Source of the DNA: Heliopora coerulea
Taxonomy: Eukaryota; Cnidaria; Anthozoa; Scleralcyonacea; Helioporidae
Assembly (NCBI GenBank): GCA_030142905.1
Contig: JASJOG010000092.1
Coordinates: 310,001-374,000, forward strand
Direction of reading: 5' to 3'
DNA: 64,000 nucleotides
Below the pieces are notes generated by a model. That model made no database searches, was not told where the DNA came from, and saw nothing but the letters and a program-made list of their open reading frames with translations. This document shows positions 11,601 to 23,700 of the stretch, one piece after another. Within the stretch, counting starts at the first letter, position 1. Every line of letters starts with the position of its first letter. A program made the position numbers and the translations under genes.

Positions 11601-14600
11601 CTGATAAATAATTTTTTATTCAATCTGCATCAAGCTAAATTTAAAGATCAAGTCAGACAATGAAAAGTAAATCAAACAGTGGCGTCGTTAGTTTTAGTTT
11701 ATGGGTTTATCGGTCACCATTGCTTGTTTAGCGGGAGGTTTCAAATGGTGGAAGGAAAAATTGTCAGTTCCTAAGATCATGGGACTACACTTTCCAAATA
11801 TAGAGCAGACGCTAAACTAAAATCTGGCAATAAGCCAACGTTGGCATCCTCGTGAAACCAATAATCGTTAATTGAGTTATTACATATAATCAATGATTAC
11901 ATATAAAATTAATATTCGCTAATAGTCTTATAATAATATCAATACTGTTCTTCGATTGTAAACATTATTAATTGATTTAGTATAAGTTTCTGTATGTAAA
12001 TATTATTGTTATATATTAATGTATTATACGTTTGTTAACTAACGCACGGCCCCTTGAAAACCAGAGAACTAAATAGGTTATCGTGCTTAAAAAAATTTAC
12101 GTAAAAGTAAAGTGGAGTTAATTAAATCAGGAGCCTCTGGTTAGATTGTTGTAAGCGATCAAGCAGTTTCAACTGTGTCACTGTAATGACGCAGTTCTGT
12201 GTAATAATGCAATCCAATGATCATCCTCGCGATCGGAGCGATTTGCATGGAAAACAAGTTTTAAAACGGACAAGAATGACCGCTCATAGTTCCGAGTTGA
12301 CCCGCTGGGTCACTGGAGGAGCAGCGAGGACTGGTAACCAAAAGTACAAGTTCATCTCAGTTTTGGGCAATTGATTTCTGGTCCACTGACTTTTGCAACA
12401 TGAGCGGCCGTGTTGTATTGAATACAGATCAACTTATGAAACGAAAAGGTGGAAACATCCGTGTTCTTCAAAAAATGGTGAAAATTCCAATGATTTTAGT
12501 CGAGAAAATAGCACGAAAAGTTCATGAAAAGCAGTGTAATACAGCCACTAGTGGTTGCATCACAATTTACAACAAATGATTAAGCTTTATGTTCTTTTGT
12601 TTTTTCCTCATGAACTATTAATGAGTTTCCTAAGAATTGTTTGTGATCTTTTCATCGATCGTCATCGTTGTCATGGCAACAAATCAATCCAACGCCTTTT
12701 TTGTTGCTGGTTTGTTTGCTTTTAATATTATCGGACGATTCCCTCTCTTTGAATCTGTACGGTAGTCTGCTGAGAAATATTATCTTCAGTGTGTATGTTC
12801 ATGTGGCAAGCTGCAGTTCCCGAGAAGCCATTAATCTTTTATCCGTATTACGAAGCAAGAATAACTGGAATAGTTCCTGAAGAATGTAACTTCAAAGTAT
12901 GTCGGCACTTCTGTAGATCATAGCACCTCTGGCAAAACATTGGCTCTTCTCGAATCTTAAGCAAACAGAAACGATCGGCTTGACGTAAAGATCAGCTCAC
13001 TTGTTCTCGTCACAATCCTTGTCACCTTTGTTCATTATTGATCAGGAAGCCCTGCCGTCAAAGGACGATCTTATCTGCCTTATCTCGGCGGCTTTATTCC
13101 ATTCAAATACCGCAAAGAACTATTCTTGGAGGAATAAAAAATAGTACACGACAGAGACAATAAAATATCAAAATAAGGAATTCGAACTTTTTTGTTTAAA
13201 TAATTCGAACTTTTGTTAACGATCCACCAGCAACCGAGCACGAAAATGAAGACTTTCTTGTTTTGCATAACCCATAAATATAATAAGACAGATAGTCAGT
13301 GTTATGGGTGAAGACCTTGAAAAATAACTGTTGCTTCTTGAGACCCAAAAGATGAACGTGAAGTAGGCGCAAAAACTCGTTCGTGGTGCTTTTCTATTGC
13401 AACTCAAGTTACACGGGTTTATATTCTTTGTGCTCACCATTTTGTACCAGCCACTGAGATTAAAGAACGAAGTCGGATGCGCGACTTTTTGCACCTCGCA
13501 GAAATACAACTTAACCGCCTGTTTGTACAAGCGGATTCTTCCGGAATTTGGCCAACAAGGCCGATATTACGGAACAAAGATGACGGCTTCGTAATTTGTA
13601 ACTGGAACTGGTCGAGTTTTGGCTTAGAAGTCCATCGTTTTGCATATTGAGGTTAAAAACCATAGAAAAGGCTGGTGTGAGCCTAAGTGTTTCATCTAAC
13701 ATTAGTCTAGTCTCAGTTCAAACACAGTGCATCCCAGGGTAACCACAGTTGGCTAATCCAACATCAATCCAATGTCTCACTCCAAAATTAGCGTTCTCTG
13801 GTGTAACCACAACAGTCTAGTCTCACTCTAGGACCAATCCTCTTTGGAGTAAGCACAGCTGGTTAGTCTATTAGTCCATTCTAACCCCAAAGTTAGAACA
13901 TTGTGTAACCTCAGCTGGGTATAGGGTGTCATCAGTCTTGTGCCAGTGATCTAGTGCGGTGTAGTGATGTCCACACTTTATTCTGATCTGAGAGACTTGG
14001 GTTCGCTCCCAGGTCGGACTGCAACTCCAGGTTCCGAAATAATTGAGTAGAAAGTGCTTTCTCTGTATCAACATTTATAAATAGTCAGACTTTTGTGTCA
14101 TCACGGATAACGACGTAAAGTAGAATGCCTTTGGCTCCTCTAGCAATTGAGCGTCTGGGCTGTTGAGGTAATCCGCTCAACCAAGTCTAAAATCATTATG
14201 CCCTGATGCAGATACACCTGACGCTAGTGAGTCTTAACTCAGCTTGACGTCACTGCACTCAAGTGGAAATACAATTTGACTAAGTTTGGCTAGTGCACTA
14301 TCAGCCCAGTCTCAAAGTCAGTGCATAAACTATTGACCTAATATCAATAGCCCAATAGCAGTCTGTTCTATTTCAAAGTGAGTTTACTATTGAGTAAACG
14401 CATTTTACAAGTCTAATGTATTCCTAGTTTCTCTCCAAAGTTCGTGAACTTTTTCTAAAGAAGTGGTTGCCCTTAATCCAGTCTCGATCCTACGTCACCA
14501 TTCACTTATGCAGGCACAGTTCGATACTCTTATATCACCTCAGTAGTGAAGAAAATTCAATCTGAAAAACCCAATCTTTGTCGGATATATTACCTTGCTG

Positions 14601-17600
14601 CACCTAATGCTCCTCACAGCTTAAAGATAAGCAGATAACTTGCCCTTGACCATAATGTTTCCTGAAAAAAGGTTGAGAAGTTGAAGAAACCCCCGTCTGT
14701 CGGCGAGTAATGTTTCTCAAACCGGTTTACCAAAGTTAAATAAACAAACAGTTGCTTAGAATGTCCCCAACGTCTGAAGAAAGAGAGAAGAGGAAGTAGA
14801 CAAGACGACGCGAACGTTCTCAAACCTTTAACTTGGACGAGCAGAGAGGGCTACAGCCCCTTCGTCGGGGAACCTTAGCCCCCTTGTCAGGGAAAAATTA
14901 ACCATCCGTCGGGGAATTTTCACTGATAAACACACTTATATACTGTACAAACTATGAGAACTTGTTATTGATTTAGCCAAGAAAGATAATAGACTCTTCT
15001 CTTCATGTCAAATCTAAAAGCAAACTGTTTCTAGTCAGAAGTTGAGATTCTTCTTGCGAAAAATAAGATGATGTTTTCGACCTTCAAGTAACGAAATTAT
15101 AAAGGAGGCGTGATCATGCTTCCTTGAGTTTAGCCCCCCTGTCGGGGACGTTAGTCCCTGCGTCGGGGAATTCCTGGCGCCACCACTGAAGTAGTTGAAT
15201 TGTAACAGCTAGTCAATAGTGATGAAGTCAGAGGGTTACAGGTTGTACGTACGTACCCTTTGCTCGCAGTCTAAGTTCACACAGAGCTGAATGATGGATG
15301 AACGATCGTCAAGCTCTTACCTCAGAAAAACGATCTCTGAGCCCCAGACGAGGATCGAACCCGCATTAACCCGATTTAACTTGGTTAACCTTTTAAAGGT
15401 TACCATCCTGCATATAGGTCATCAAGAACAAAAACACAAGTGAACGGACAAAGCGAGAACAATGAAAGGACGCTGCACAAAATAAACTAAATTCAACCTT
15501 TAAAGAGCTAAAGCATCAAACTGTTCAATAGAAAGTTATAGATTGCAAGTGTATCTGACCTTCACTTTAATTTTCATATCTCACCGGTCATCCGATGGTT
15601 ACGAGTTGCTATTTGCTTACCATCTAAGTCCAAATGATTTCAATAATTACTATAGGTACATTTTTATAACTGCTGTGCAAAGCAACCTGGACAAAGAATG
15701 TGGTTCTTTATTACGAAAACAAATACGGCAGACGAATGCATAACCTTTTCTTTCCAGAACCACGGAAATACTTCTGCGAACCTTGTTTTGCCTGAAATAG
15801 TGATGTTGAACAAATGTTTTTTTTGAAATGTTCTGGCCAAATTCCTTACTTAGTCTAGCGACTGTTGTCGAAGTTGAAGCAGGAAATCGAACCTCACGTG
15901 GGCCAGCTGGAGTATCTGGTAATGAAATCACGTCTTTCATAAAAGTAACGTGATGCTACACTTCATCAACTGATTAAAAAGGCCATGGGAAAGGTTTGGA
16001 GTTATCTCTAATTAAAACATCTAAAAGGCCTGCTGTTAACAGATTGGCCATGTTGCCCAAGGTGAATAAATAATATAGATGTATTAAGAGCGATTCTCGT
16101 CAGGGTCGAGTGTTTGTTATGAGAAATCTCAAAATAGGAACAAAGGATTAAAACAACCGATATCGTGTAGATTTCCAGAAGCTTCTTTCAAGAGTGATAT
16201 ACTTTGTCGGTTCATTAAGGAAGTAGTGTCATGGAAACACGCCTGTTATTTAAAATATCGTGGAATTTCAAATCAACCATACTGCTGTAAACATTATGAA
16301 CAAATTAACCGTGATATGACGTGTGAGTGCCTGAGGTCGTAGCAATGTCTTAGTGAGTTGAATGGCCGTGGTCCAATACAGTCGGCTCTCATGCCGTGAT
16401 CTAAGGTAAACTGTGAGATTCTATATGGTTCATTATCTCTCCACGTACATTTCGGTATGTCTCTTTGGATGTGAGCCACCAAATGGACGCCAATAAGTAT
16501 TTCATAGTGTTATTATCATGACAAAACAAAATAAATAGCCTATTCGTGAAAAAGTATCTGTTCTCTAGGTCTACACACTGCGCTATTTCCGGTTGAAATG
16601 ACGTCGTTCATATTTCCGTCAAACTGCTGTCACACGCAAGTAATTTTCTATTTTTAGGTAAAATTGTTATTGCAGTGATAACAATATTGCTTGCGCCTCA
16701 CATGGTAATGTCATTGAATGATAACACAATAAAACAGGTTTTTTTATGTCTACACATAGACATGAATGGCGAGGAACCTTTTCAAACAGCCTGGCCCGAG
16801 TTTCCAATTATTGAAATGGCGGTCTTTACTACATGTCGTAAAGTGGCGAAGTCTGTTGGACTTTTTTTTTTTGTACAAACGAAAGCAATTAATTTGAAAA
16901 CAAAAATGCAACAGCCGAGCGAGAACAGGTCTTCACTCCTTGAAGAAATATTGGGAATTAAGAGGATTGAAGCAAAGCAAATGTTTAAGTAGAAAACAAA
17001 AAGATGAAAGACCTTCATTCTTGGTTCACGAAATTGTGGTTTCCCTAATTTGTACTTCACTACTTCAAACACCTGCCAGATTTTCACTCCTATAAGCGAT
17101 ATGACCGCCATGTATACCTTATCTGAATATATCCAATAATCGATGTTTTCAACACCAAAAGTTGTTCGATTTAATTCTTTTAATAGATGGAGTTGTCAAA
17201 GACATTTGCGGCTGCTGTGACGTCTGCGCAAAAGCCGAAGGCGATAGTTGTGGAGGACTTTTTCACTTTCATGGCAAGTGTGGAGTAGGTTTAAATTGTG
17301 TTAGCAGAAGACCTCATTCAGTGAAAATTCTTGGAGAGAATGATTTAATTTCCGGAATTTGTGAGCCAAGTAAGTGTTGTTTAGTAAAACGTCAAGTTGA
17401 GATTCAGGTAACACTTTTAAATAGTACTAGTTAATTCATTGAAGTCAAAATAAAAGAGAGGTTCCAAAATATTTTTGTCAGTCATTATATTATGATAATT
17501 CCATTTGTCATTTAGGTGCCTGTGCCAGCAAAAAATGTGGCTTTAACCAACAATGTCGGGTAAACAGCCGTGGAAAAGCTCGTTGCTTTTGTCCCCGATA

Positions 17601-18718
17601 TTGTAAAAACAGGTACATGCCGGTCTGCGGTCTGGCCAATGGGAGACACTACTGGAACAGATGTTTTTTACGTAAGGATGAATGTAAAGTGCAGAGGAGA
17701 ATTGGTTTTATCGATGGACCATGCAAACGTAAGATTTCTTTGAAGAAGGAAAGAGGAAGGAAGGAAAGTAAGAAGGGAAGAAAAAAGGAACGAACGAACG
17801 AAGGAAGAGAAGGAAGGAAGAAAAGGACAGAAAGAAGGAAGGTTGAAAGGAAGGAAGGAAGAGAAGGAAGGAAGGAAGGAAGGAAGGAAGAGAAGGAAGA
17901 GAAGGAAGGAAGAAAGAAAGAAAAGAAAGAAAGAAAGAAAAAAAGAAAGAAAGTATTAAAGACTAGTAAGGATGAAGACAGTAACAAAGAAATACAGAAC
18001 GACCGAAAGTTAATAGACATACAGTTTGAATAAAGGATTCTATGATTGCACTGGCAAAGAAAGGAAAAATCCACGGATGAAAAATGGGAAAGAAGACTGG
18101 AAATGTTTTAGATATTTATTTTATGTTTTCAGGTTGTTTTGAAAATGGGAAAAGTTATAAATTTGGTGACACAATTAACCGAAAAAACAAGTGCGAAACA
18201 TGGTGAGTTCCGCTGTTCTGAAAAATTAGGATTATTCTCTCATTTGTTGAAAAAAAAAAATGATCGACGTTAGTTGCTTGAGATCTCTAATCCTTACTAT
18301 CATGTCGTATTACTTAGGTGAGGACGTGTAACGGGCTTGAACCGCTTGAAAGCTTTCAACCGTAATGCTTTAGATAAAAAAAGTGAGCAAATGATTTTTA
18401 ACTGCGCTTAAGCTTAACAATTGAACAACATTTCTTAAATTTGCTTAATTATTTGACTCAGTAACTCGATGTATTGACCAATGGCCACCAAGTCTGACTA
18501 CAGAACTATTACATAAAATCGAATAAGTCCTCGCTCGTTGAGCTTGGTTACAAATGAGAACGTAGGCCCTGTCGAGTAGCAACGCATGTCGGCAATTTCA
18601 TTTCGATATGAAATCACATTTAATATGCCAAATAAGGTAATTCAGTGTAAATTCCTGTTAGCGTTTTTCTGCACTGTGTTACCTTGAAATCGAACTGCTT
18701 CCAGTCAATCAGAATCGA

Positions 18719-18769
<51 letters not shown>

Positions 18770-19936
18770 TGAATTGACCAATAATATTTCTTTAAATATC
18801 CCGTTCATATTACCCTGAGGATGATTCTGAAATAAATATTTTCATATATATATATATTCTAAGACATTTTACATGTAAAACACCTGGTTCGTATGTGAAA
18901 TAGAAATTTTTGTTAGGGAACTTTCAATGAACTGAAGCAATGTTTTTTCTCACTAACCTCAATATATGTTGTAGTACTTGTATCCATGGGAAGTGGAAGT
19001 GTGTACAGGACGTCAGGTGCCAATCTCAAGTAGATATTCCAACTCTTTGTGATCTAAATCAAAATACTTGTCCTGACGGTTTCCACTGCCAAGCGGGGAA
19101 ATACGAGCCAGAGATTGCAGCTGTTGACATAACTCTTGGATTCTGCATCCCTGAAGACGAAGGTATGTGAATTAGTTCAGCCAGAATTGTCTTTTCCAAA
19201 AACAAATTGTAGCCAATTGTCAGTCAACCGCGAGGGAAAAATCGATTGCTGCCATACTGGATAAATTGGGCGGAGAAAGAAACATGCTCGGATGATACGT
19301 TCAAGGTCGGGGTCAAAGGCCACTCCACTTTTGTCTCTCTTTTTGTTTTTTGGTTTTTTTTAGTTTTTTGTTTTTAAAGAGTGTAAAACAATTAAGGCAA
19401 AACTAATAGCCAACTAATATCCAAAAAAGCAGTTCTTCTGCTTTACAGTTAATGAGAACAAACTCCAAACAAAGATCAAGTTGTTTGACCTTGAGGTTCT
19501 CAAACAGACGGAAAAGAGCCTGGAGAAGAACAATTTGCCCCCCCCCAGTTTACTCAAAATGGCGGCGTTCAATTTCACTCAAGCCTCCTTCTAGTTTTAA
19601 ATCATCTCTATGGGAACAATCGCACGTGACAATGGTACCGTGTGTCCATCAGGCAAAACACGGACAAGAACAGGCTGAAGGACAACGACATGTACGTCAG
19701 TAATAACACTCAACTTTTCAAATTTTAGAACTGTCAGTCGATGAAAACCAGTCTGGTGACGGTGAATGTCCGAAATTGAAATGCAGTTATTGTCTCCGTG
19801 GTTACCAAAAAGATTCACGTGGCTGTGCAACGTGTGAATGTATAAAAGGCAAGGATAAAGAAGACATTCGTAACCACTTCACCAACATTAAAAAATATAC
19901 CCACCAAAAAACGCATTAAAACACGTAGTTCGATAT

Positions 19937-19968
<32 letters not shown>

Positions 19969-20754
19969 TTATAAAATAACACGCGTCCTACTCACGGTCT
20001 GATTGGACGAGCCTCATCTTCTCTCAGAGTGCAGAGAGACGATTGACGTCATTTTCATTTTGCATTGGAGTACAGAGACATGAATGACGTCACGAAAACT
20101 CGAAAAAAGCTTAGTTATTTTATAAAACAAATACAAAAATAGCTTTCGTGTCTCTGTACTGTGATAGAAACATGAATGACACCATTTCAACCAGAAAAAT
20201 ACCAGAAAACACTCGGCTACGCCTCATTTCTTCACTGGGCATTTTTCTGGTTGAAATGACGTCATTCATGTTTCTATCACAACACAGAGGCACTCATGCA
20301 ATTTTCTATTTCTTAAATATATCCACTCAATCAAGAATCTCCATGTCGTAAGTTTTAAAAACGTATAAATCTTCAAGATAAAACTATCAAAAACCTTAAT
20401 CTGACTTTTTAAGGCACTGCTCCTTTATCAATGATTCTTGAGGTTTTCTCTACTTACCCGGTATGGGTTTGTTCATATAAAGTAGCACTAGTCTATATCT
20501 TAGAATTAGTTATCTTCAATTATATCTAAATTAAGGTTTTCTTTTTGCATCATCTCTCAGGGCCTGCAGTGAAAAATATCTGCGACAGACCGAAGCTCCC
20601 AGGCCCATGTTTGGCCAACATGAGGCGTTATTATTACAACGCAGACAAGGGAAGTTGTGTGGCTTTCACTTTTGGCGGCTGCTTGTCGAACGGAAATAAT
20701 TTTTCGACGAAGAAAAAATGTGAGATGCGATGTATGAAAAGGAAGACAAAGTAA
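8584..20754 (+). CDS. Secreted IGFBP-Kazal-VWC-antistasin-Kunitz protein, 7 exons (whole gene)
   Basis: Hand-assembled model: exons 8584-8698, 17187-17369, 17516-17728, 18133-18202, 18975-19162, 19729-19848 and 20561-20754. Together they give 1083 nt, an uninterrupted 360-residue protein plus stop. Domains in order: signal peptide 1-22; IGFBP N-terminal domain 23-99; follistatin-like half plus Kazal 100-170; VWC 171-209; short Cys-rich region 210-256; antistasin-like 257-296; Kunitz/BPTI 304-354; basic tail. Introns are phase 1 except intron 4 (phase 2, inside the VWC), so most domains sit in symmetrical modules. IGFBP plus Kazal is the pairing known from IGFBP7 and HtrA1; adding VWC, antistasin and Kunitz makes an extracellular protein that most likely inhibits several serine proteases or binds growth factors. 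Function is inferred from domains only. No known ortholog with exactly this order is recognised. The last donor is ambiguous (see exon 6). Confidence 0.85.
8968..9040 (+). repeat. Dispersed TTTACTCGTCAAGGGG repeat
   Basis: Consensus CTGGCTAACACCAGACGATTTTACTCGTCAAGGGGAGAG...GAAAGGGTTAA. Copies here and at 9211-9276 (+), 40630-40682 (+) and 51348-51412 (-). Nature unknown. Confidence 0.6.
13702..14480 (+). repeat. Degenerate minisatellite in intron 1
   Basis: Units of roughly 60-75 bp built on GTGTAACCACAG(T/C)TGG, TAGTC(T/C)A and CACTCCAAAGTTAG; clear from 13702 to 13910, fading to 14480. Confidence 0.6.
13945..14026 (+). mobile_element. Degenerate tRNA-like SINE
   Basis: TGATCTAGTGCGGTG resembles an A box; TTGGGTTCGCTCCCAGG is a good T-arm/B box at the expected distance. 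Embedded in the intron-1 minisatellite. Confidence 0.35.
14850..15175 (+). repeat. TTAGCCCC-GTCGGGGAA short repeats
   Basis: Three units of about 24 bp at 14850-14920 and two at 15129-15170 share a TTAGCCCC(C/T)(T/C)GTCGGGGAA consensus, bracketing 200 bp of unrelated sequence. Confidence 0.55.
15290..15370 (-). mobile_element. SINE 3' fragment, same family
   Basis: Minus strand carries the B box GGTTCGATCC, CTGGGGCTCAGAGATCG and the AGAGCTTGACGATCGTTCAT tail shared with the copies at 2.9 and 54.9 kb. The A-box half is missing. Lies in intron 1 of the inhibitor gene. Confidence 0.65.
17187..17369 (+). CDS. IGFBP domain exon
   Basis: The acceptor TTTTAATAG ends at 17186 and the donor GTAAGT starts at 17370; both junctions are phase 1. 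Joined to the first exon it makes Asp39-Gly40 and continues into the diagnostic CGCCxxC core of the IGFBP N-terminal domain (Cys46, 48, 49, 52), then Cys60-Gly-Gly, further cysteines and a final GICEP. Spacing and cysteine count fit the single IGFBP domains of IGFBP7, HtrA1 and invertebrate single-domain IGF-binding proteins. The 8.5-kb intron before it is the longest in the gene. Confidence 0.87.
17516..17728 (+). CDS. Follistatin-like plus Kazal domain exon
   Basis: Acceptor CATTTAG to 17515, donor GTAAGA at 17729, phase 1 at both ends. The exon encodes residues 100-170. Cys102, 107, 113 and 123 form the EGF-like half of a follistatin module. Cys125, 129, 137, 149, 156 and 169 form a Kazal domain with the signature YMPVCG, then Tyr145 and Asn147-Arg-Cys149. 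The reading frame stays open well into the purine-rich intron that follows, but that extension is low complexity and the domain ends at Cys169, so splicing at 17729 is preferred. IGFBP followed directly by this module is the order seen in HtrA1 and IGFBP7. Confidence 0.88.
17738..17956 (+). repeat. Polypurine GGAA/GAAA tract
   Basis: About 220 bp almost free of pyrimidines on the plus strand (mainly GGAA and GAAA units), filling over half of intron 3. The open frames across it on both strands are artefacts of composition. Confidence 0.95.
18133..18202 (+). CDS. First half of a VWC domain
   Basis: Acceptor TGTTTTCAG to 18132, donor GTGAGT at 18203. The 70-nt exon enters in phase 1 and leaves in phase 2. 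It encodes Arg171-Cys172-Phe-Glu-Asn-Gly, then Tyr179, Gly182-Asp183 and Cys191, the standard opening of a von Willebrand factor C module (C-x-x-N-G-x-x-Y-x-x-G). It has no meaning as an independent reading frame and is too short to be found by ORF scanning. It is needed to keep frame between exons 3 and 5. Confidence 0.82.
18721..18760. repeat. AT microsatellite in intron 4
   Basis: Twenty AT units. Confidence 0.97.
18975..19162 (+). CDS. Second half of VWC plus a short Cys-rich segment
   Basis: Acceptor ATGTTGTAG to 18974, donor GTATGT at 19163. The first base completes Cys194, giving the CxxCxC signature (Cys191, 194, 196), then Trp-Lys-Cys203 and Cys209, which closes the first VWC subdomain. 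The rest (about 210-256) has four more cysteines around CPDGFHC and ends GFCIPEDE. I do not recognise that segment as a named domain; it could be a degenerate second VWC subdomain. Phase 1 at the exit. Confidence 0.82.
19729..19848 (+). CDS. Antistasin-like domain exon; donor uncertain
   Basis: Acceptor CAAATTTTAG to 19728. The exon encodes an acidic linker and then six cysteines (270, 275, 278, 288, 291, 293) in the antistasin pattern CxxGxxxDxxGCxxCxC, a serine-protease inhibitor fold first known from leeches and common in cnidarians. Two donors keep the frame: a GC donor (AAAG|GCAAGG) at 19849, giving 360 residues, or a weak GT donor (ATTC|GTAACC) at 19870, adding seven residues (367 in all). 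The GC site matches the rest of the donor consensus better, so it is preferred, but the choice is open. Confidence 0.78.
19968..20127. mobile_element. MITE in intron 6
   Basis: Ends TTATAAAATAAC and GTTATTTTATAA face each other 160 bp apart, next to an AT microsatellite on the left. Confidence 0.6.
20146..20295. mobile_element. Foldback element in intron 6
   Basis: Arms of about 55 nt containing GTGATAGAAACATGAATGAC and its inverse, a 40-nt centre. A decayed fragment of the same family is at 16580-16640. Confidence 0.75.
20561..20754 (+). CDS. Kunitz/BPTI domain terminal exon
   Basis: A strong acceptor (pyrimidine tract, CATCTCTCAG to 20560) opens a phase-1 exon coding for a complete Kunitz domain with canonical cysteine spacing C-x8-C-x15-C-x7-C-x12-C-x3-C (Cys304, 313, 329, 337, 350, 354) and the FTFGGC motif. 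The P1 position after Cys313 is Leu314, which in the family points to chymotrypsin- or elastase-like targets rather than trypsin. Stop at 20752-20754 after a basic tail. No canonical AATAAA is seen just downstream. Kunitz peptides act as toxins in some anemones, but here the domain is part of a multidomain secreted protein. Confidence 0.9.
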
Positions 20755-23700
20755 TGCTATTGAGAATGCCGTGTTCGTTACGACAATGAATTGTAATATA
20801 AACCTAAAACACATCAGATATTGTGCCTAATGGACGTTTATAGAACTAAGAAACTATAATTTTCTGGACCAATCCTTGACGGCATTCTCACTTCTATATT
20901 GTAAGTGGTTGACCTGGTGCATACGAATAATGCTTTTCTAGTAATTGGAGAGAGAGAGAGGAAGATCTCGTATTATTGTAGATCTTATCTAAAGGCTTTA
21001 TGCCCTATGCTAGCTTATTCTGACGTAACAAAGGTTTTGCTATGAACCAATCATATTGGGTTGGTAGCCAAACTCCAAACCTACATCCAATGCAAAGGCG
21101 GCACTTTCTATTCTGAGACACGGTGCATGGTGGACTTGTCGAGCAAGAAGTTTCTATAAAATGACTTCATTCACTGGGTTCTTATTAATAATTGACGATC
21201 CGAAAGAAAAATTATTGTACCAGTACGTTTAACCACGGCCCTTTGCGATCTTAAATTAACTCTAATAACAGCTGAAGGATTCACATGTGACGATGAATTA
21301 AGTACGTAAGAGATTTCTTCGCAACATATATATAATTAAAATCCAGTCTTTTTCAAACTTTTCCTTCGTATTCATTAATGTCAACGTTTACTACGCGAAA
21401 AGAATTCCTGCCACTTTGCGTTGTTATAACGAAAAAGACTGGCACGAGTTCCTGCAGTTTTTCCCTGACTTGACGCTTTGACGTAAGAATCAGCTGGTGA
21501 TGTCATTGATGTGAATGTTTTCGATGTGTAACCAATATGTGCGAGGTTAATATTAGTTCGGTCAACACATACATGTAATTGATCAACGTGAGGTTGAACC
21601 ATCACTTGAAAATTGGATGAAATAACGTTTTCAATGTTTATGCTGTGATTGGCTGAAAGCCATGTTTATGACTTTGAAGGAGAGTAGAAATGTTTGCGCT
21701 GGAACTTTGCGTCTGTATGAGAATTTATATTATGAACTTAAAATATGAAGTGAACTTCCATTCAATTAAACTTAAGTGCATTTTATGGAAAACATTTTGT
21801 GGTACGCCAAGTAAAGGTGTTTTTATTTCGAGAAAAGCTGTTGTTCGGAGAAACTCTAAATTTCATGAGAACAGAGATTTGTTTGACAATATAAATCTTT
21901 GCAAGATTGTGTGAATGTAGAAATCTTCTGAGCGCTATGTTTAGAAATTCTTTATTATGAAAAAGTACTTTGTTTTTCAGTTGCTCCGAACTTAGTCATT
22001 AGACAGAATGAACGTTTAAATTAGTTTTTCCACAATTTTAATTCATAGGATCCGTTTGGTTTTATTAATTGTGGTCGTCTTGAGATAAATTAACTGATAT
22101 AATTGTTACGAAAACGGTAATCCTATGTGAAATTCAATTTACTGGAATGAAATTCCACCTCTCTAAAATTCAATCAGAATTATAATCGTTTTAACCCTTC
22201 GATGATGTACTTGCTGACAATACTACTTTGTTTTGTTCTTTATTCTTTCTGTTTTACATTCCAATTGATTCACTTCAGTCTAATTGCCTAAGAGACTTCA
22301 AGATAGACCTCGTTTACATTTGACCGGTACAAATTCAGACCGCTAACAAAGTGAAGATTTTCTGAAATGTTTGCATAAGACTGGAATGGAACGAGAGCTG
22401 TGTCCTTGCAAATGTTTCTGACCGTATTCCGAATTTTCGTTAATTCCATTCGTTAATCAATGGTTTATCAGGAGAGAGTTCGCGTTTTCATGAAGAACAT
22501 TTCGTACCGGTCTGAACTCACTCGAGTTGGTCCAGCACCCAAAATGAGTGAGACCGGTCCGAAGTTATTTTTCGAACCGATCTCGTGTAAACTAAAACAA
22601 GGATTTGAATGAGAAGTGATCTAAAGTCGTGCCGGTCTGACTTCGTACGGGTCTCATGTAATCAGCCTCGCAGTCGTCTGCAATTCTTACTATACAAAGC
22701 TCCTGCTCAATAATTTTCTTAAAACTTATCTATCCGAGAAAGCATAAGTTGGAAGAGAATGAATTCCAAAATTTTCCAGCCATATAGAGTGATGAATAAT
22801 CAACATTTTTTGCACAGAAAAAAAAAATTATGTTACATTTATGTCGTCGAGATAGCTTCGGGTGTAAATCTCATGTTTAAAAGAGCAAGTTCCTTTGTCA
22901 CGCGTGACAATATACATTACCAAAGTTTAAAAAGAGTAGTAAAGTTAGAGTATATAGTAACGAATGGATTAAATAAATGCTATCAGCCAACTATTTCACC
23001 AATCTTTGACCTATAGAATCCGTGCGATATTTTCACGACAAATCGCCATTAACGAAACTCCAAAATATGTAAAATCTTTCTTTTGAAGAAAAATTTCACA
23101 GCTAGTAACAATACCAACCATTTTGACTGAAGGTTTGAACGGTTTAAACGTTTGTTGATGTCTGAAAGTAACAAAATGTCTGTGATGAAGACATTAGATC
23201 TCAGCGTCGAAACGTAGAGTGATGAACTATAAACTTTCAAAGTTTTGTGAAAAGTCTTTTAACCCAAAGTAGCGTCAAACTATCATTTTCCACATGGCTG
23301 CGTGGCAAATTGTGCGTTCACAACTCCAGAGGGTATCAACACACCAGGAATAAAAAAAAACAACCTCATCCAAAAGCAGAATTTTCCTAACAAACACTTT
23401 GAAATTATATCCGTTTGCCGAAACGTTGGGTCATGACCTATAACTTTTCAACCCTTTAACACCCAGTGTCCTGTGTGGTGTCCATTGGACACCTACGAAC
23501 AAAAGAACCAGTGAGAGAACAAAGGAAAAACAAAGAAAGAACAAAGAACGAAAGGAAAAGAAATTTAGGCATTAAAGGGTTCAATTACGCTGCAAATTGT
23601 TTAAGCCAGAGTAGGGTCAACTTTGTCTGATTCTTCGTATGCGTTTATGCACATGGCCCTCAGAGGTATCGCTCATTTACACGTGCTTCGCATCCTTACG

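Noticed and set aside
17617..18074. Long open frames on both strands (138 and 141 codons)
   Set aside because: The plus frame is exon 3 running on into a polypurine intron; the minus frame is its Ser/Leu/Phe low-complexity complement.
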